The notes under the pieces are model-generated. The model saw only the letters and a program-made list of their open reading frames with translations, was not told where the DNA came from and ran no database searches. A stretch of DNA of 64,000 nt from Candidatus Melainabacteria bacterium (GTDB taxonomy: Bacteria; Cyanobacteriota; Vampirovibrionia; Obscuribacterales; Obscuribacteraceae), in the NCBI GenBank assembly GCA_016699165.1, contig CP064963.1, positions 682,001 through 746,000 on the forward strand, given 5' to 3'. The position numbers and the translations under genes were made by a program. Within the stretch, counting starts at the first letter, position 1; each line of letters opens with the position of its first letter. This document shows positions 46,127 to 55,697 of this stretch, piece by piece.

Positions 46127-46353
46127 TGCTCTTCTCCTGACAACCGGCGCTATATTTTAATTGTATCCAATAAATAAGTTCCACAAAAATTATCTCTTCT
46201 TGATATACCCCAGCGCCAGGGGGATTCAATATATTAGAACCCTTTTTATGGGTTTTTGACTGCTAAACTATATCCAATGTAGTTCTAAAGCACAAAGTTT
46301 ACCCTAGTCAAGCGCCTTTGTCGCAGACGCTGCCCTGAAGAGGTTTTTAATTA

Positions 46354-47103
46354 ATGGTCCTAACGTTTCGTCGGAATGCAGTCCGATTACTCACTTTGCT
46401 ATCCATTTGTACAAGCATTCCACTTGCATACACTGTAAATGCTGCCTTGGCTGCTCAGCCTCACCAAGCATTACACAACGAGCCCAAGGATCACGCAGAG
46501 CATAGAGATCCAGCCGAAAAGAAAGAAGAGTCGGCAATATATGAAAAGCTTGAAAAGGGCGAAATCATTGTCGGTTACAAAACAGTTGGCGAAACCAAAT
46601 TTGTAACCGGACGCATGATCATTAATCAGCCGCCGGATCGTATCTGGCCCATCATGGTTAATCCCTATGAATTCAAAGGGACCATTTCACCCAGAATGAC
46701 TGATTTGAGCGTAATGGTCGACCAGCCCACCACATCCACTCTCAAAGTAAATATGGATATTGTGTTTCCCATTCCCCCAATCACTTATATAGTGAAATCG
46801 AAGTACGAACAAAGTGCCCTTGGTGGCAAAATCGATTTCTGGAGAATCGGTGGCACGCTGAAAGATTTTCGCGGTCAGTGGATTATGGTCCCGCGCGACC
46901 ATGGCACAAAAACTGAGCTTGTTTACAGCATGTATTTAGACCCAGGCTTTTACGTTCCTCAGTGGATTGTAAGACAGGGAGTCAAGGCTGAATTGCCAAA
47001 AACACTCGAAGCGCTTCGCTCGCGCGTCAAAAGTGTCTGGGAAGAATCGCACAAGCTAGCTCATCCATCCATCATGGCTGCTGCACCACTAAAATCTATT
47101 TAG
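46354..47103 (+). CDS. Secreted SRPBCC (START-like) domain protein
   Basis: A 249-aa exported protein. The signal peptide ends near residue 34 (NAALAAQ), followed by a charged linker to about 60. The domain at 68-225 has the SRPBCC/polyketide-cyclase pattern: GRMIINQPPDRIWPIMVNPYEF, the beta strands STLKVNMDIVFPIPPI and GTLKDFRGQWIMVP, and a C-terminal helix LPKTLEALRSRVKSVW. Such domains bind hydrophobic ligands; the ligand is unknown. GAAGAGGT precedes the ATG by 10 nt. Confidence 0.75.
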   Translation: MVLTFRRNAVRLLTLLSICTSIPLAYTVNAALAAQPHQALHNEPKDHAEHRDPAEKKEESAIYEKLEKGEIIVGYKTVGETKFVTGRMIINQPPDRIWPIMVNPYEFKGTISPRMTDLSVMVDQPTTSTLKVNMDIVFPIPPITYIVKSKYEQSALGGKIDFWRIGGTLKDFRGQWIMVPRDHGTKTELVYSMYLDPGFYVPQWIVRQGVKAELPKTLEALRSRVKSVWEESHKLAHPSIMAAAPLKSI

Positions 47104-47146
47104 TCGGCCAAACACCATTTGGATCTTGTGCGCTGGTTGAAGAGTT

Positions 47147-48643
47147 TCATCTTTTAATGGTCTTGATCTTGCTTATAAGGTCGGTCACAACCACGCGAAG
47201 ATTTCGCACTGAAGGACTATGTCCATTTATCATTATGGTTACACAAAGTTTTTGTCCCGAGTTTGTGGTGAGCAAGCCAGAAATACAGCGCACTGTTTCC
47301 ATAGTGCCAGTTTTGAATCGATAAGAAGAAGCAGCACCCTTGCCCTGCTCGGCTTTTAGCAGATTGAAAAATGGTCGAGTTTGCGGACTAGAATTCATGT
47401 AAGCAAAAATTGTATCTAGAGCGTGGGGCGAAATGCCATTCTTGCGCGACAATCCACAACCATCGAACATCACTACTTCTTGCGCGCCTACTTTTATTTG
47501 AGATAACCATCTAAAAACGGCGCTAATGCCCTTTTCTTCAAGCGAGATATTCTGCATATCTGCAATATCCAGATTGCTCTTATCTAGATTCATGTAACCA
47601 AGACTGCGCAGAATTTGTTGTGCGTACAAGTTGTCGCTCTCGTGCAGAGTCCACTGTAAAATTTGAGACAATGGCCTTGATTCATGCTCGCTAAGAACAG
47701 CTGTATCAGGGAGTTTGGTGCTCAGACCAAGATTTTTATTCTGTAAAAGAAACCCTTTATCTTTGAGATAATTTTCTACCAGACAGTAAGCAAACTCATT
47801 TGGGTTCGATACTATAAATGGTGCAAGTTTATTTTGCATGGCCGAAATAAAGCGAGCTTCTACCGCTCCAGATGAGGCATTGCGCTCTACAAAAATCCAG
47901 CTTGGTCCATCTTTTGCAGAAAGCGCCTTGTCAAACAAACTGCCCGAATTAGTATGTCCCTCCACTTGATTCCAAAGCTTTGGCAGAGTATTTAAGGCAA
48001 CGCAGTTGCGATCGAGAACCAGACTTGAAGAGACTGGCATCCAGTTACGACCAAAATCTTCAACCAGCCAGACGCTTGAAAAACCAGTTTTGCATCCGCT
48101 CAAAATTACGCGGCCATTGATTTGTTTCGCTTGCACTTCTTGCAATGCTTTATCAAGAAGCGCATATAAATCGCCTCGGCTAAAGCTTGGATCTTCGCTT
48201 GATGCGATGATCAAATCGCCTTCAAGTGTTCCGTTTACAATTTTGCCATTGGTCAAAATTTTGGTTTTATAAGTAAAATCAGGTCCCAACAGGTCAAACG
48301 CACAAGCACAAGTAAGCGCCTTTATCGAAGATGCTGGCACAAAGCGACGTTTACCGTTGATTTCACCAAGTACGCGCTTTGTATCTGCGTCCAAAACTTC
48401 AACTGCTACGCTTGAATTGCTTAAGGTAGGTGAAAGTAACCAGGCATTTAAAATGCGTTGGACATTTGACCCGCTTGAAACCAAAGCTATTGCCGCGTCT
48501 GGCTTGGGATTTGACGCCTGAGTAGTTTTTGCTTTGCTTTTGACAGACTGCTCTGGCTTTGCAGATTTTGTTGTCTTAGCAAGCGCACTACCAGTGGTGA
48601 TTAAAGATAGAATTACACTAAGTGCGACTATATAGTTTTTCAT
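47147..48643 (-). CDS. dacB: D-alanyl-D-alanine carboxypeptidase/endopeptidase (PBP4, S13)
   Basis: A 498-aa periplasmic penicillin-binding protein. Signal peptide MKNYIVALSVILSLITTGSALA. The three active-site motifs are present: SxxK at S105-K108 (PASSIKAL), SxN in HESDNLYAQ and KTG in YRFKTGTMETV. The S13 insertion between SxxK and SxN is long, as in the family. The start at ATG 48643, not the longer frame from 48706, is chosen for the signal peptide. It overlaps the end of the thioesterase gene by 26 nt. Confidence 0.9.
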   Translation of the reverse strand: MKNYIVALSVILSLITTGSALAKTTKSAKPEQSVKSKAKTTQASNPKPDAAIALVSSGSNVQRILNAWLLSPTLSNSSVAVEVLDADTKRVLGEINGKRRFVPASSIKALTCACAFDLLGPDFTYKTKILTNGKIVNGTLEGDLIIASSEDPSFSRGDLYALLDKALQEVQAKQINGRVILSGCKTGFSSVWLVEDFGRNWMPVSSSLVLDRNCVALNTLPKLWNQVEGHTNSGSLFDKALSAKDGPSWIFVERNASSGAVEARFISAMQNKLAPFIVSNPNEFAYCLVENYLKDKGFLLQNKNLGLSTKLPDTAVLSEHESRPLSQILQWTLHESDNLYAQQILRSLGYMNLDKSNLDIADMQNISLEEKGISAVFRWLSQIKVGAQEVVMFDGCGLSRKNGISPHALDTIFAYMNSSPQTRPFFNLLKAEQGKGAASSYRFKTGTMETVRCISGLLTTNSGQKLCVTIMINGHSPSVRNLRVVVTDLISKIKTIKR

Positions 48644-49034
48644 GCTGGTCCAAAATGATTTTAGGCAACCTAACCGGTTTTGCGCTTTCTTGACTGACAA
48701 ATACACCTACGTGTTCTGCTTGTGTACAAATTTGTCCATCGACTTCTATTTGACCGCTAAAAGTCATGCTGGCAGAACCCATACGCGAAATCCACATAGT
48801 GCCAATAGGCTTGCTAAATAACTTGATTGGTCTTTTGTAATCAATTTTGGTCGAAGCAAGCACAGGATATATTTTGCCTTCGTCCATAATTTGCTCAAGC
48901 GGAAAATATTTGTCAAAGACCATTAAGCGCATGTCTTCTAGCCAACGCAAATAAACAATGTTGGAGACATGACCGGCAAAATCGATGTCATAAGTGCCAA
49001 TATAAATTTCTCTTGTGATCTCAAATATTCGCAT
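48618..49034 (-). CDS. Acyl-CoA thioesterase (4HBT hot-dog fold)
   Basis: A 138-aa hot-dog-fold protein. YIGTYDIDFAGHVSNIVYLRWLEDMR carries the 4-hydroxybenzoyl-CoA thioesterase-like Asp of the family, followed by a beta sheet (IDYKRPIKLFSKPIGTMWIS). It hydrolyses acyl-CoA thioesters of unknown chain length. It lies directly before dacB with a 26-nt overlap, so the two are co-transcribed. No clear Shine-Dalgarno. Confidence 0.8.
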   Translation of the reverse strand: MRIFEITREIYIGTYDIDFAGHVSNIVYLRWLEDMRLMVFDKYFPLEQIMDEGKIYPVLASTKIDYKRPIKLFSKPIGTMWISRMGSASMTFSGQIEVDGQICTQAEHVGVFVSQESAKPVRLPKIILDQHEKLYSRT

Positions 49035-49130
49035 CAGTTAAGTCAAAGCCATTTCTTCACTTTTAGTATGTTCATCATGATATCTTAATGCTGGTTGAAA
49101 TCACTTTTTTGAGACAGGGAACTGGAGAAA

Positions 49131-49370
49131 ATGTCAGAAAAAAAATTGAAAGAAGCTCTTGCAGGCAAGAAAATAGCTTGTCCCGATTGTAAAATGCCCA
49201 TTACCAAGTATGAGAAATTCATTGAAACCTGCGATTCTGTCTGGGATGGCGCCGGTGACTCTAACCGGACCTTGGAATCAGCCGGTTCTAAAGTGACCCT
49301 AATCTGCGCAAACGGCGGATGTGCCTGGAAAGATCGCACAGAATACTGGGAAGACATGATTGACGAATAA
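49131..49370 (+). CDS. Zinc-ribbon small protein
   Basis: A 79-aa protein with CPDC at 18-21 and a second cysteine cluster CANGGC near 64-69, plus one more Cys in between (TCDSVW). It is probably a zinc-binding fold with no known function. The start has CTGGAG. Its 3' end overlaps the start of the RNase J-like gene by 11 nt, so the pair may work together. Confidence 0.7.
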   Translation: MSEKKLKEALAGKKIACPDCKMPITKYEKFIETCDSVWDGAGDSNRTLESAGSKVTLICANGGCAWKDRTEYWEDMIDE

Positions 49371-51159
49371 ACCAAAAATTCAAATGATTCAAATTGCCGA
49401 CTCCACATTTATTGCACATGATTCACTCGCTTTGATACCACTTGGCGGACAGAGCGAAATGGGTCTGATGTTGTGGGTTATGGTGTATGAAGGCGAAATT
49501 ATTCTAGTCGATGCTGGCGCTGCATATCCCAACCAGGATTTACCTGGTGTCGACTTACTTTTGCCCAATACCAATTTTTTGGAAGCCAATCAAAATCGTA
49601 TTCGTGCACTTGTTCTAACTAATGGTCACGAAGAGCATTGTGGGGCAGTTACTTATCTTCTGCGCCACTTGAAAATTCCTAAAATTATGGCACCAAAATT
49701 TGTCTGCCAGTTGTTGAGTCAGTCTATTGTTGGAAGCGGAAACATTGAGCTTAGTAAACAGACTAAACACGATACTATCGACAATTTACTCGACACAGTG
49801 GAAGTTGCAACCACTTATGAAGTCGGTCCGTTTGAATTGGAATGGATACCGGTAAACAATGCAATTGCCGACGCCTGCGCTTTAAGCATACATACCAAAG
49901 AAGGTACGGTTATTTATACTTCTAGCTTCAAGCTAGACCAAACGCCGGTTGATGGTCGCGTATTTGACATAAAACGTTTTTCTCAAATTGGTGACAAAGG
50001 CGTTCTGGCTTTAATTAGCGACTCAGCTGGAGTGGAAAATATAGGCTACACACCTTCTGAAAAAACGGTCAAGGAGCGCCTGCAAAGAGAAATTGAAGAC
50101 GCAAAAGGTCGTGTGTTTGTTGTTTTTCCAGGCACTAACACTCATCGCCTGCAAATATTATTCGACATCGCAAAAGCGACCGACAAAAAAATGCATCTGC
50201 TTGGTGCCTCGCTTTTAAAAACGGCTCTGGCTGCGGTTGTTACCGGACATTTAAATTACGACAGATCAGTTGAAGCCAGTCTGGAAGAATTAAGTTCGAT
50301 GCCAGATCACAAGCAAATTATTATAGCAAGCGGCATAGAAGATGACCCCATGCACGTTTTGCACACACTTGCTTACGGCACAAGACCTGGTATTAATATC
50401 AAAAAAGGTGACACCATAATATATAGCGCTAATGTCATACCAGGCAAATTGCGCCATTTCGCCTCAATCTTAGACCAGCTTTTAAGCATTGGAGTTAAGT
50501 GTGTTCATTCAGAGAATGGCAGCGTGCATGTTAGTAAACATGCCAGTGCAGAAGAACTAAAATTAGTGCTTTCTCTTATTAAGCCTAAATACTTTCTTCC
50601 CGCCATCGGAGAAGGGCGCCACATCATGCATCACGCTCAATTAGCCATAGACTGGGGAATGGATCACGAAGATGTTTTTCCTATCGGCAACGGCGACGTA
50701 TTGCAAATCAAGATGCAACAACCAAGTTTGATTGGCAGTGTGGATGCAGGCTCTGTGCTGTATAACTGGCAACAAGGCGAGCGAGTAACAACGTCTTCTG
50801 TGCGCGAGCGTAAAAATCTTAGTTATGACGGAGCGATGGTGGTATCACTCGTTCTTGATAATACTTTTCAGCTAGTACAAAAACCTAGCATCCAGTGCCG
50901 AGCTTCGGGCTTCTTAAAATCAAACGACTGGCACGCGATGCAGAACGATTTAAACGAAGTGATTGTAAAAGCACTTGAAGCCGCATTCAATACTCAGAAA
51001 AAATCTACAGAAATCAATACCACCACAATTAAAACAGCCGTGCGCGAAGCAGTTGTGCGTCTCATTAAACAGCGTCTGCAAACCAAACCGTTTATTCAGG
51101 TTATGGTGCACCAGTTGAGCGAAGCTAAAACCAAACAGCTTACCAACCGCCCTCTATAG
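49360..51159 (+). CDS. RNase J-like protein with lost metal ligands
   Basis: A 599-aa metallo-beta-lactamase/beta-CASP protein of RNase J layout: LIPLGGQSEMG (normally GGxxEIG), VDAGAAYPNQDLPGVDLLLPNT, SFKLDQTPVDG and VSKHASAEEL. The metal site is altered: HxHxDH is N88-G-H90-E-E92-H93, the usual His of PVTHSIPDS is N167, and the Asp of GDFKFD is S189. Nuclease activity is therefore unlikely; it could be a regulatory or partner paralogue. TTG 49360 is chosen because GGGAAG lies 6 nt upstream; ATG 49384 has no ribosome-binding site. It overlaps the upstream zinc-ribbon gene and the convergent gene by 20 nt. Confidence 0.85.
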   Translation: MTNKPKIQMIQIADSTFIAHDSLALIPLGGQSEMGLMLWVMVYEGEIILVDAGAAYPNQDLPGVDLLLPNTNFLEANQNRIRALVLTNGHEEHCGAVTYLLRHLKIPKIMAPKFVCQLLSQSIVGSGNIELSKQTKHDTIDNLLDTVEVATTYEVGPFELEWIPVNNAIADACALSIHTKEGTVIYTSSFKLDQTPVDGRVFDIKRFSQIGDKGVLALISDSAGVENIGYTPSEKTVKERLQREIEDAKGRVFVVFPGTNTHRLQILFDIAKATDKKMHLLGASLLKTALAAVVTGHLNYDRSVEASLEELSSMPDHKQIIIASGIEDDPMHVLHTLAYGTRPGINIKKGDTIIYSANVIPGKLRHFASILDQLLSIGVKCVHSENGSVHVSKHASAEELKLVLSLIKPKYFLPAIGEGRHIMHHAQLAIDWGMDHEDVFPIGNGDVLQIKMQQPSLIGSVDAGSVLYNWQQGERVTTSSVRERKNLSYDGAMVVSLVLDNTFQLVQKPSIQCRASGFLKSNDWHAMQNDLNEVIVKALEAAFNTQKKSTEINTTTIKTAVREAVVRLIKQRLQTKPFIQVMVHQLSEAKTKQLTNRPL

Positions 51160-51976
51160 AGATAGCGTTACTTTCGGTAAGTCTAATTTCGGTAGTCTTA
51201 TTTGCTTCAATAGTGACAGGTTGATACCAGTGAAAAGTAAGTCCTGGCAATTTGTGCTCGACTTGTATCCACCACTTTCCGCCTGGCACTTTCTGAGCAT
51301 AAGTCATAAAAGATTTAGCTGAACCAGCCACACGTCTAAGCTGAATGGGGTTCAAGTTTTTTTGAACAGCGTCGTTCTTGATAGATTTTTCGTTCTCGAC
51401 AAAAAAGTCTTCAACCTGTCTAAATGCAGCTACGCGAGAAGCTTCAAATGCATTGACTCTCTCGCACTCTTCTTTGACTGGCTTAAAAGCTTCACGTGTA
51501 AATGCGTTCATGCCTACCATCGAGCGTGGCTCACTAAGCCTTGCATTCTTTAATGCACGGTGATAAGCAAACTGCCAACGCCATCCACCTTGCGGATAAG
51601 GGTCTGAGGCTGAGGTCCTGCTTGCATATCCTTCATTTTCGATTTTCATTTTCAAGCTCTCTTCATCAGTTGAAAGAGGAGCCGGATTATATCTGACTTT
51701 TGGAGGTCTAGGCGGAAAGGGATAGATTGAAGCTGAACCAACAAAATTGTTCACGATACTTGGGGCTAATTGCGAAACGTGGATATTGACCTTCACATAG
51801 CCCAAACCAAGCTTGTGTTGCTCAACCACTTTGTGATGAGGGTCAGAAGTTATCTCGTCCTCATCTTCGTACATGGTGACAGGCTTGTCTTTGGCACTGG
51901 TATTATCGGCAGTGCTCATGGCAGGAAGACTGCACAAGCTCAGCGCCAGAAATAAAGTCAGAAAAAATCTAGACAT
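51140..51976 (-). CDS. Secreted protein of unknown function
   Basis: A 278-aa exported protein. Signal peptide (MSRFFLTLFLALSLCSLPAM, cleavage near residue 22). The mature part begins acidic (EDEDEITSDP), has a central helical segment with many Ala, Glu and Arg (VNAFEASRVAAFRQVEDFF) and ends in beta strands. No family recognised. The start shares one base with the stop of the HD-GYP gene (TAATG), so it is translationally coupled to it. Confidence 0.65.
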   Translation of the reverse strand: MSRFFLTLFLALSLCSLPAMSTADNTSAKDKPVTMYEDEDEITSDPHHKVVEQHKLGLGYVKVNIHVSQLAPSIVNNFVGSASIYPFPPRPPKVRYNPAPLSTDEESLKMKIENEGYASRTSASDPYPQGGWRWQFAYHRALKNARLSEPRSMVGMNAFTREAFKPVKEECERVNAFEASRVAAFRQVEDFFVENEKSIKNDAVQKNLNPIQLRRVAGSAKSFMTYAQKVPGGKWWIQVEHKLPGLTFHWYQPVTIEANKTTEIRLTESNAISIEGGW

Positions 51977-53505
51977 TAATCGAGAGCCTTGTAGTCTTGA
52001 GGCAAGCCGAAATTATAGATTTGGTCGAACTTTTCTTTCAAACCATCTTCTCCGCGGCGCGGCTTGGAACCTCCATGAAGCTCAATTAGGCGATACATGC
52101 TTATGTTTTTGAACTCTTCAAATGTATGCTCGGTTTCTTTATCACGCTCAGATTCCATGACACCTAAAACATCGTGGCTTGGCAGACGCATGAATGCCTC
52201 GACGCATTTGGGGTCGAAATGTCCTTCCCTGCCCGATTCTAGAATCTCGTAAACTTTTTGAATGTCCATGCGATTGCGATAATGACGCTTTGAAGTAAGT
52301 GCATCAAACACATCAGACACTGCGATAATTTTGGACAAGAACGGAATTTCACTTCCTTTCAATCCGCGATAATATCCGGTTCCATCCACTTTTTCATGAT
52401 GGCACGAAGCGATAAATGGCACGTCTTTTAAACGATTAGTGAAAGGCAAATTAGACAATAGTTCAAAAGTAAAGCGAGCGTGCTTTTGCACCCAGGCATA
52501 TTCTTCGGGAGTCAAGCGACCGTCTTTCCACAAAACAGACTCAGGAACCCCAATTTTGCCATAATCGTGCATCATTGCCGAATAGCGCAACACATCAGAG
52601 TCGCTGCGCGCTAACTTAAGTGAATCACCAATTAACTGACTGTATTTAGTCACACGAATTGAGTGACCGGCAGTGAGCGGGTCGCGTTTATCAATTGTCT
52701 GAGCCAGTACTTCAAGTGTTCTGTCGACGAATGTTTCAATTTCCTGATATGCCTGAGCTTGTTCAATCAAACCAGATGCAACTGCAGCAAGACCTGCCAT
52801 CCAATCTTCATCTTCACCACTGAAGGGACCAGTGATTTTGTTCAGAACCTGAAAGACACCAATGATGGTGCCAGATCTATTTTTCATCGGCACGCAAAGA
52901 ACGCTTCTTGTGCGATAACCAGTCAACTTGTCAAACGCAGGGTCAAAACGCTTGTCTTCATAGGCATCGGGGATATTAATAACTTGAGCGGAGCGAACAC
53001 AGTTGGCAACCAGACTGGTTCCAGATATCGGAATACGAATGGTGTTATAACCAACCAACCCCTGAGCCACCTGGGTCCAGAGCTCACCTTTGTCACCATC
53101 GACTACAAATACAGAACATCTATCGGCTCTGAGCATCGATTGTGTTTCGCGCGCCACTGTCTCTAAAAGAGATGTGAGTCTGCGCTCGGTGGCCATTGCC
53201 TTTACAACTCGGTATAAGCCAGAAAGCGGTCTTAGTCTATCCAGTTCTTCCTGCATACGAAAAGACTTCATTTCGCGCTCAATCAAATTAACTTCGCGCT
53301 TGTTAAGCTCGTCTTCACGAGCAGAAAGAGTAGACTCTTTAGCCTTTTTGTTGACTGTAGATTCGCCATTCTTCGGTGCTTGCACTTTGGAGCGAACAGT
53401 TTTTTCTTCTTTGTCGCCTTTGAGATAACGAGTCGGGGTGACTTGCTTGCTCTCACTTTTACTAGGTGAGGTAGCCTTCTTCTTGGTATTGCCTGTTTTG
53501 GCCAT
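51976..53505 (-). CDS. GAF-HD-GYP putative c-di-GMP phosphodiesterase
   Basis: A 509-aa cytosolic signalling protein. A basic, disordered N-terminus (1-80) and coiled coil lead to a GAF domain (about 115-255, LLETVARETQSMLRADRCSVFV). The HD-GYP domain (about 265-440) shows the HD pair in SAMMHDYGKIG, HARFTFELL, and the GYP region as HHEKVDGTGYYRG, so Pro is replaced by Tyr. Metal-binding His and Asp are kept, so c-di-GMP hydrolysis is plausible. CGGAG precedes the ATG. Confidence 0.88.
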   Translation of the reverse strand: MAKTGNTKKKATSPSKSESKQVTPTRYLKGDKEEKTVRSKVQAPKNGESTVNKKAKESTLSAREDELNKREVNLIEREMKSFRMQEELDRLRPLSGLYRVVKAMATERRLTSLLETVARETQSMLRADRCSVFVVDGDKGELWTQVAQGLVGYNTIRIPISGTSLVANCVRSAQVINIPDAYEDKRFDPAFDKLTGYRTRSVLCVPMKNRSGTIIGVFQVLNKITGPFSGEDEDWMAGLAAVASGLIEQAQAYQEIETFVDRTLEVLAQTIDKRDPLTAGHSIRVTKYSQLIGDSLKLARSDSDVLRYSAMMHDYGKIGVPESVLWKDGRLTPEEYAWVQKHARFTFELLSNLPFTNRLKDVPFIASCHHEKVDGTGYYRGLKGSEIPFLSKIIAVSDVFDALTSKRHYRNRMDIQKVYEILESGREGHFDPKCVEAFMRLPSHDVLGVMESERDKETEHTFEEFKNISMYRLIELHGGSKPRRGEDGLKEKFDQIYNFGLPQDYKALD

Positions 53506-53612
53506 TATGGGCTCCGTTTGCTCGGTCTGGTCAACTGGTTACTACATGATCTCAAAAATTGCTCATATAAGCCACTAGCTGCATTAAATGATCATCTTAA
53601 AGCCGATTAAGC

Positions 53613-53618
53613 TAGAAT
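53613..53618 (+). promoter_or_regulatory. -10 box TAGAAT of a probable leaderless start
   Basis: It ends 8 nt before ATG 53626. An alternative ATG at 53617 overlaps the box itself, so the later start is favoured. Confidence 0.55.
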
Positions 53619-53625
53619 GCCAGCC

Positions 53626-55695
53626 ATGTCTGACCCCTCTTTCACTCTTCTTGATGCAAAAGGCGTACTCGTGGCTCTTTGCCTCTTGTTAGCCACAATG
53701 ACACCTCTTGGTTATTGGCTAGCAATATTCCTGCAGGCAGAAAAGTTTAATCAACTAAGTCCCACTCAAAAGTTCTTCCAGGCAACGATGCTTGCTTGTG
53801 CATTTGCTCCAATTTTGTTTTTCTTGCTTTGGCGACTAAATTTCTATGCTTTAATCTGCATGATCATAATTTCGACAATTTCTTTCATTTTCAAAATGAA
53901 AGTTTTGGTCAGTCCAAATCCCAATATAGATTTAGATTCTTCAATAAAGAGCGATAAATATTTGCGCATCGCCCTTTTAGTCTGGTCGCTCATTGCATTG
54001 TTTGTGATCATCGATTTTTCATGGGGCAAAAATTTGTACATGTCTGTCGTATGCTTCGACTACGAAAAACATGCTGCCATAGCCAATAGCCTCATGCAGA
54101 ATGGCGTTCCACCCACAAATCCAATGTTAAATCCTGGATATTCAGTTGGACTTTATTATTACTATTTCTGGTTTACTATTCCCGCCTTAATAGCCAAATG
54201 CTCATTCCATCAGGCTTCTGCCTACACAAGCACTATAGCCAGTACCATGTGGACAGGCATGGCTTTTATTGGTCTAATTCATAATCTACAAAAGTTTTTT
54301 TATCCAGACCAAGAAAAAACGCTCAAAACAAGCCTACTCCTGCTCTTTGTCAGTGGTCTTGATATTTTACTTGTCGCTCCCATTAATTATTTTGGTCAAC
54401 TTACAAATAAACCGCAAGCATTAGATTCAGTCGAATGGTGGAGTCTAGATCAAGTTTCTGCCTGGCTCGAAATGCTTGTTTGGGTGCCGCATCACATAAC
54501 TGGATGCATCGCTGTTTTTAGCGGAATATTTTTGTTTTTATCTTGTAAAAAGAATAAATGGAAGAACACAATAGCTTCGGCAATTTGTTTTGCCTCTGCC
54601 TTCGGCTCCTCTGTTTATCTTGCTCTGGTAGGCATTTCAAGTCTTTGCGTTTATGTGCTTATTTGTTTTTTGAAAGAAAAAACAAATTCAAGCTTGTCTA
54701 ATATTTTTAAATTACTAGCAGCACTTGCAGTGGCATTCGTACTTGTGCTGCCCTTCTACAGCGACTTGCACAGTATCAATGCCAACAATGAGTCTAAAAT
54801 AAAATTGGCGGTGAGAAGTTCTGGTCTCATCCGTTGTTTAATAGAGCCAGAGCATCGAAATTTTACTCATATCATAAAAGACCAAATAGGTCTTGCTCAG
54901 CCAGATACAAGCAACTGGGCTGAAAACTTATTTTTGCTTTTGATCAATTATCCTTTCGAATTAGGTTTTTATTTTCTAGCAGCTTTGCTTTACTGGCACA
55001 ATAGACCAATACAAAAAGAAGACTGGCTAGCATTGTCCATTTTTGCAACCAGTCTTTTAATAGCGACCTTTTTACGCTCGACCATTCACAATAACGATCT
55101 TGGCTGGAGAGGTCTGATTCCAGCCCAGCTAATCTTGCTTTTGTGGTCGGCTCAGTATTTAAGTACTTACAAGATCAACTTTAAAAAAACAACTTGTATA
55201 GCATTGCAGGCTCTGCTCATTATTGGGGCAGCAACAACTTTCTATGACATTTATCTTTTACGTTTTAGCCAATTGAATCCAAATAGAGAACTACAAGAAT
55301 GTGACCCCAAAATGAATTATGCAGTTAGACTTGCTTATCAAAATCTATTGAATAAATATCCACCCAATAGCATTATTCAAGCCAATCCCAACCATGCTCG
55401 CGACCCCTTTATGGGATTGTACAGTGAAAGACCCACACTTGTAAGCGACAATGAATATGGTCCGTTATTTGGAATTGACTATGGCAAATTTACCAAAGTC
55501 AAAGATAGCGTTACACCTCTGTTCAACGGCAATTTAACCTACCAAGTCGTAAAAGATTTTTGTCAGAAACAAAAAATTGCAGCACTTGTAGTGAAATGGA
55601 ACGACCCTGTTTTTAATAATAAGTCGAGCTGGATTAATGACGCCAAGCCTGTTTATCAAAACGATTTCGTCAAAGTTTTTGATTTTGCAAACTAA
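53626..55695 (+). CDS. Multi-pass membrane protein, GT-C/YYY-like
   Basis: A 689-aa protein with about 13 predicted TM segments and a soluble C-terminus of about 130 residues. The segment NPGYSVGLYYYYFWFTIPALI, with a Tyr run after a short loop carrying FDYEKHAAIAN, recalls the YYY-type membrane proteins (Chlor_Arch_YYY, DUF2298) and other GT-C-fold glycosyltransferases. The assignment is tentative. It is leaderless by layout. It ends 2 nt before the convergent GT39-like gene, which is of related architecture. Confidence 0.6.
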   Translation: MSDPSFTLLDAKGVLVALCLLLATMTPLGYWLAIFLQAEKFNQLSPTQKFFQATMLACAFAPILFFLLWRLNFYALICMIIISTISFIFKMKVLVSPNPNIDLDSSIKSDKYLRIALLVWSLIALFVIIDFSWGKNLYMSVVCFDYEKHAAIANSLMQNGVPPTNPMLNPGYSVGLYYYYFWFTIPALIAKCSFHQASAYTSTIASTMWTGMAFIGLIHNLQKFFYPDQEKTLKTSLLLLFVSGLDILLVAPINYFGQLTNKPQALDSVEWWSLDQVSAWLEMLVWVPHHITGCIAVFSGIFLFLSCKKNKWKNTIASAICFASAFGSSVYLALVGISSLCVYVLICFLKEKTNSSLSNIFKLLAALAVAFVLVLPFYSDLHSINANNESKIKLAVRSSGLIRCLIEPEHRNFTHIIKDQIGLAQPDTSNWAENLFLLLINYPFELGFYFLAALLYWHNRPIQKEDWLALSIFATSLLIATFLRSTIHNNDLGWRGLIPAQLILLLWSAQYLSTYKINFKKTTCIALQALLIIGAATTFYDIYLLRFSQLNPNRELQECDPKMNYAVRLAYQNLLNKYPPNSIIQANPNHARDPFMGLYSERPTLVSDNEYGPLFGIDYGKFTKVKDSVTPLFNGNLTYQVVKDFCQKQKIAALVVKWNDPVFNNKSSWINDAKPVYQNDFVKVFDFAN

Positions 55696-55697
55696 AC

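Noticed and set aside
46240..46265. Hairpin AACCC...GGGTT followed by T-run as a terminator
   Set aside because: It lies between divergent genes, with no gene ending there; the stem is only 5 bp.
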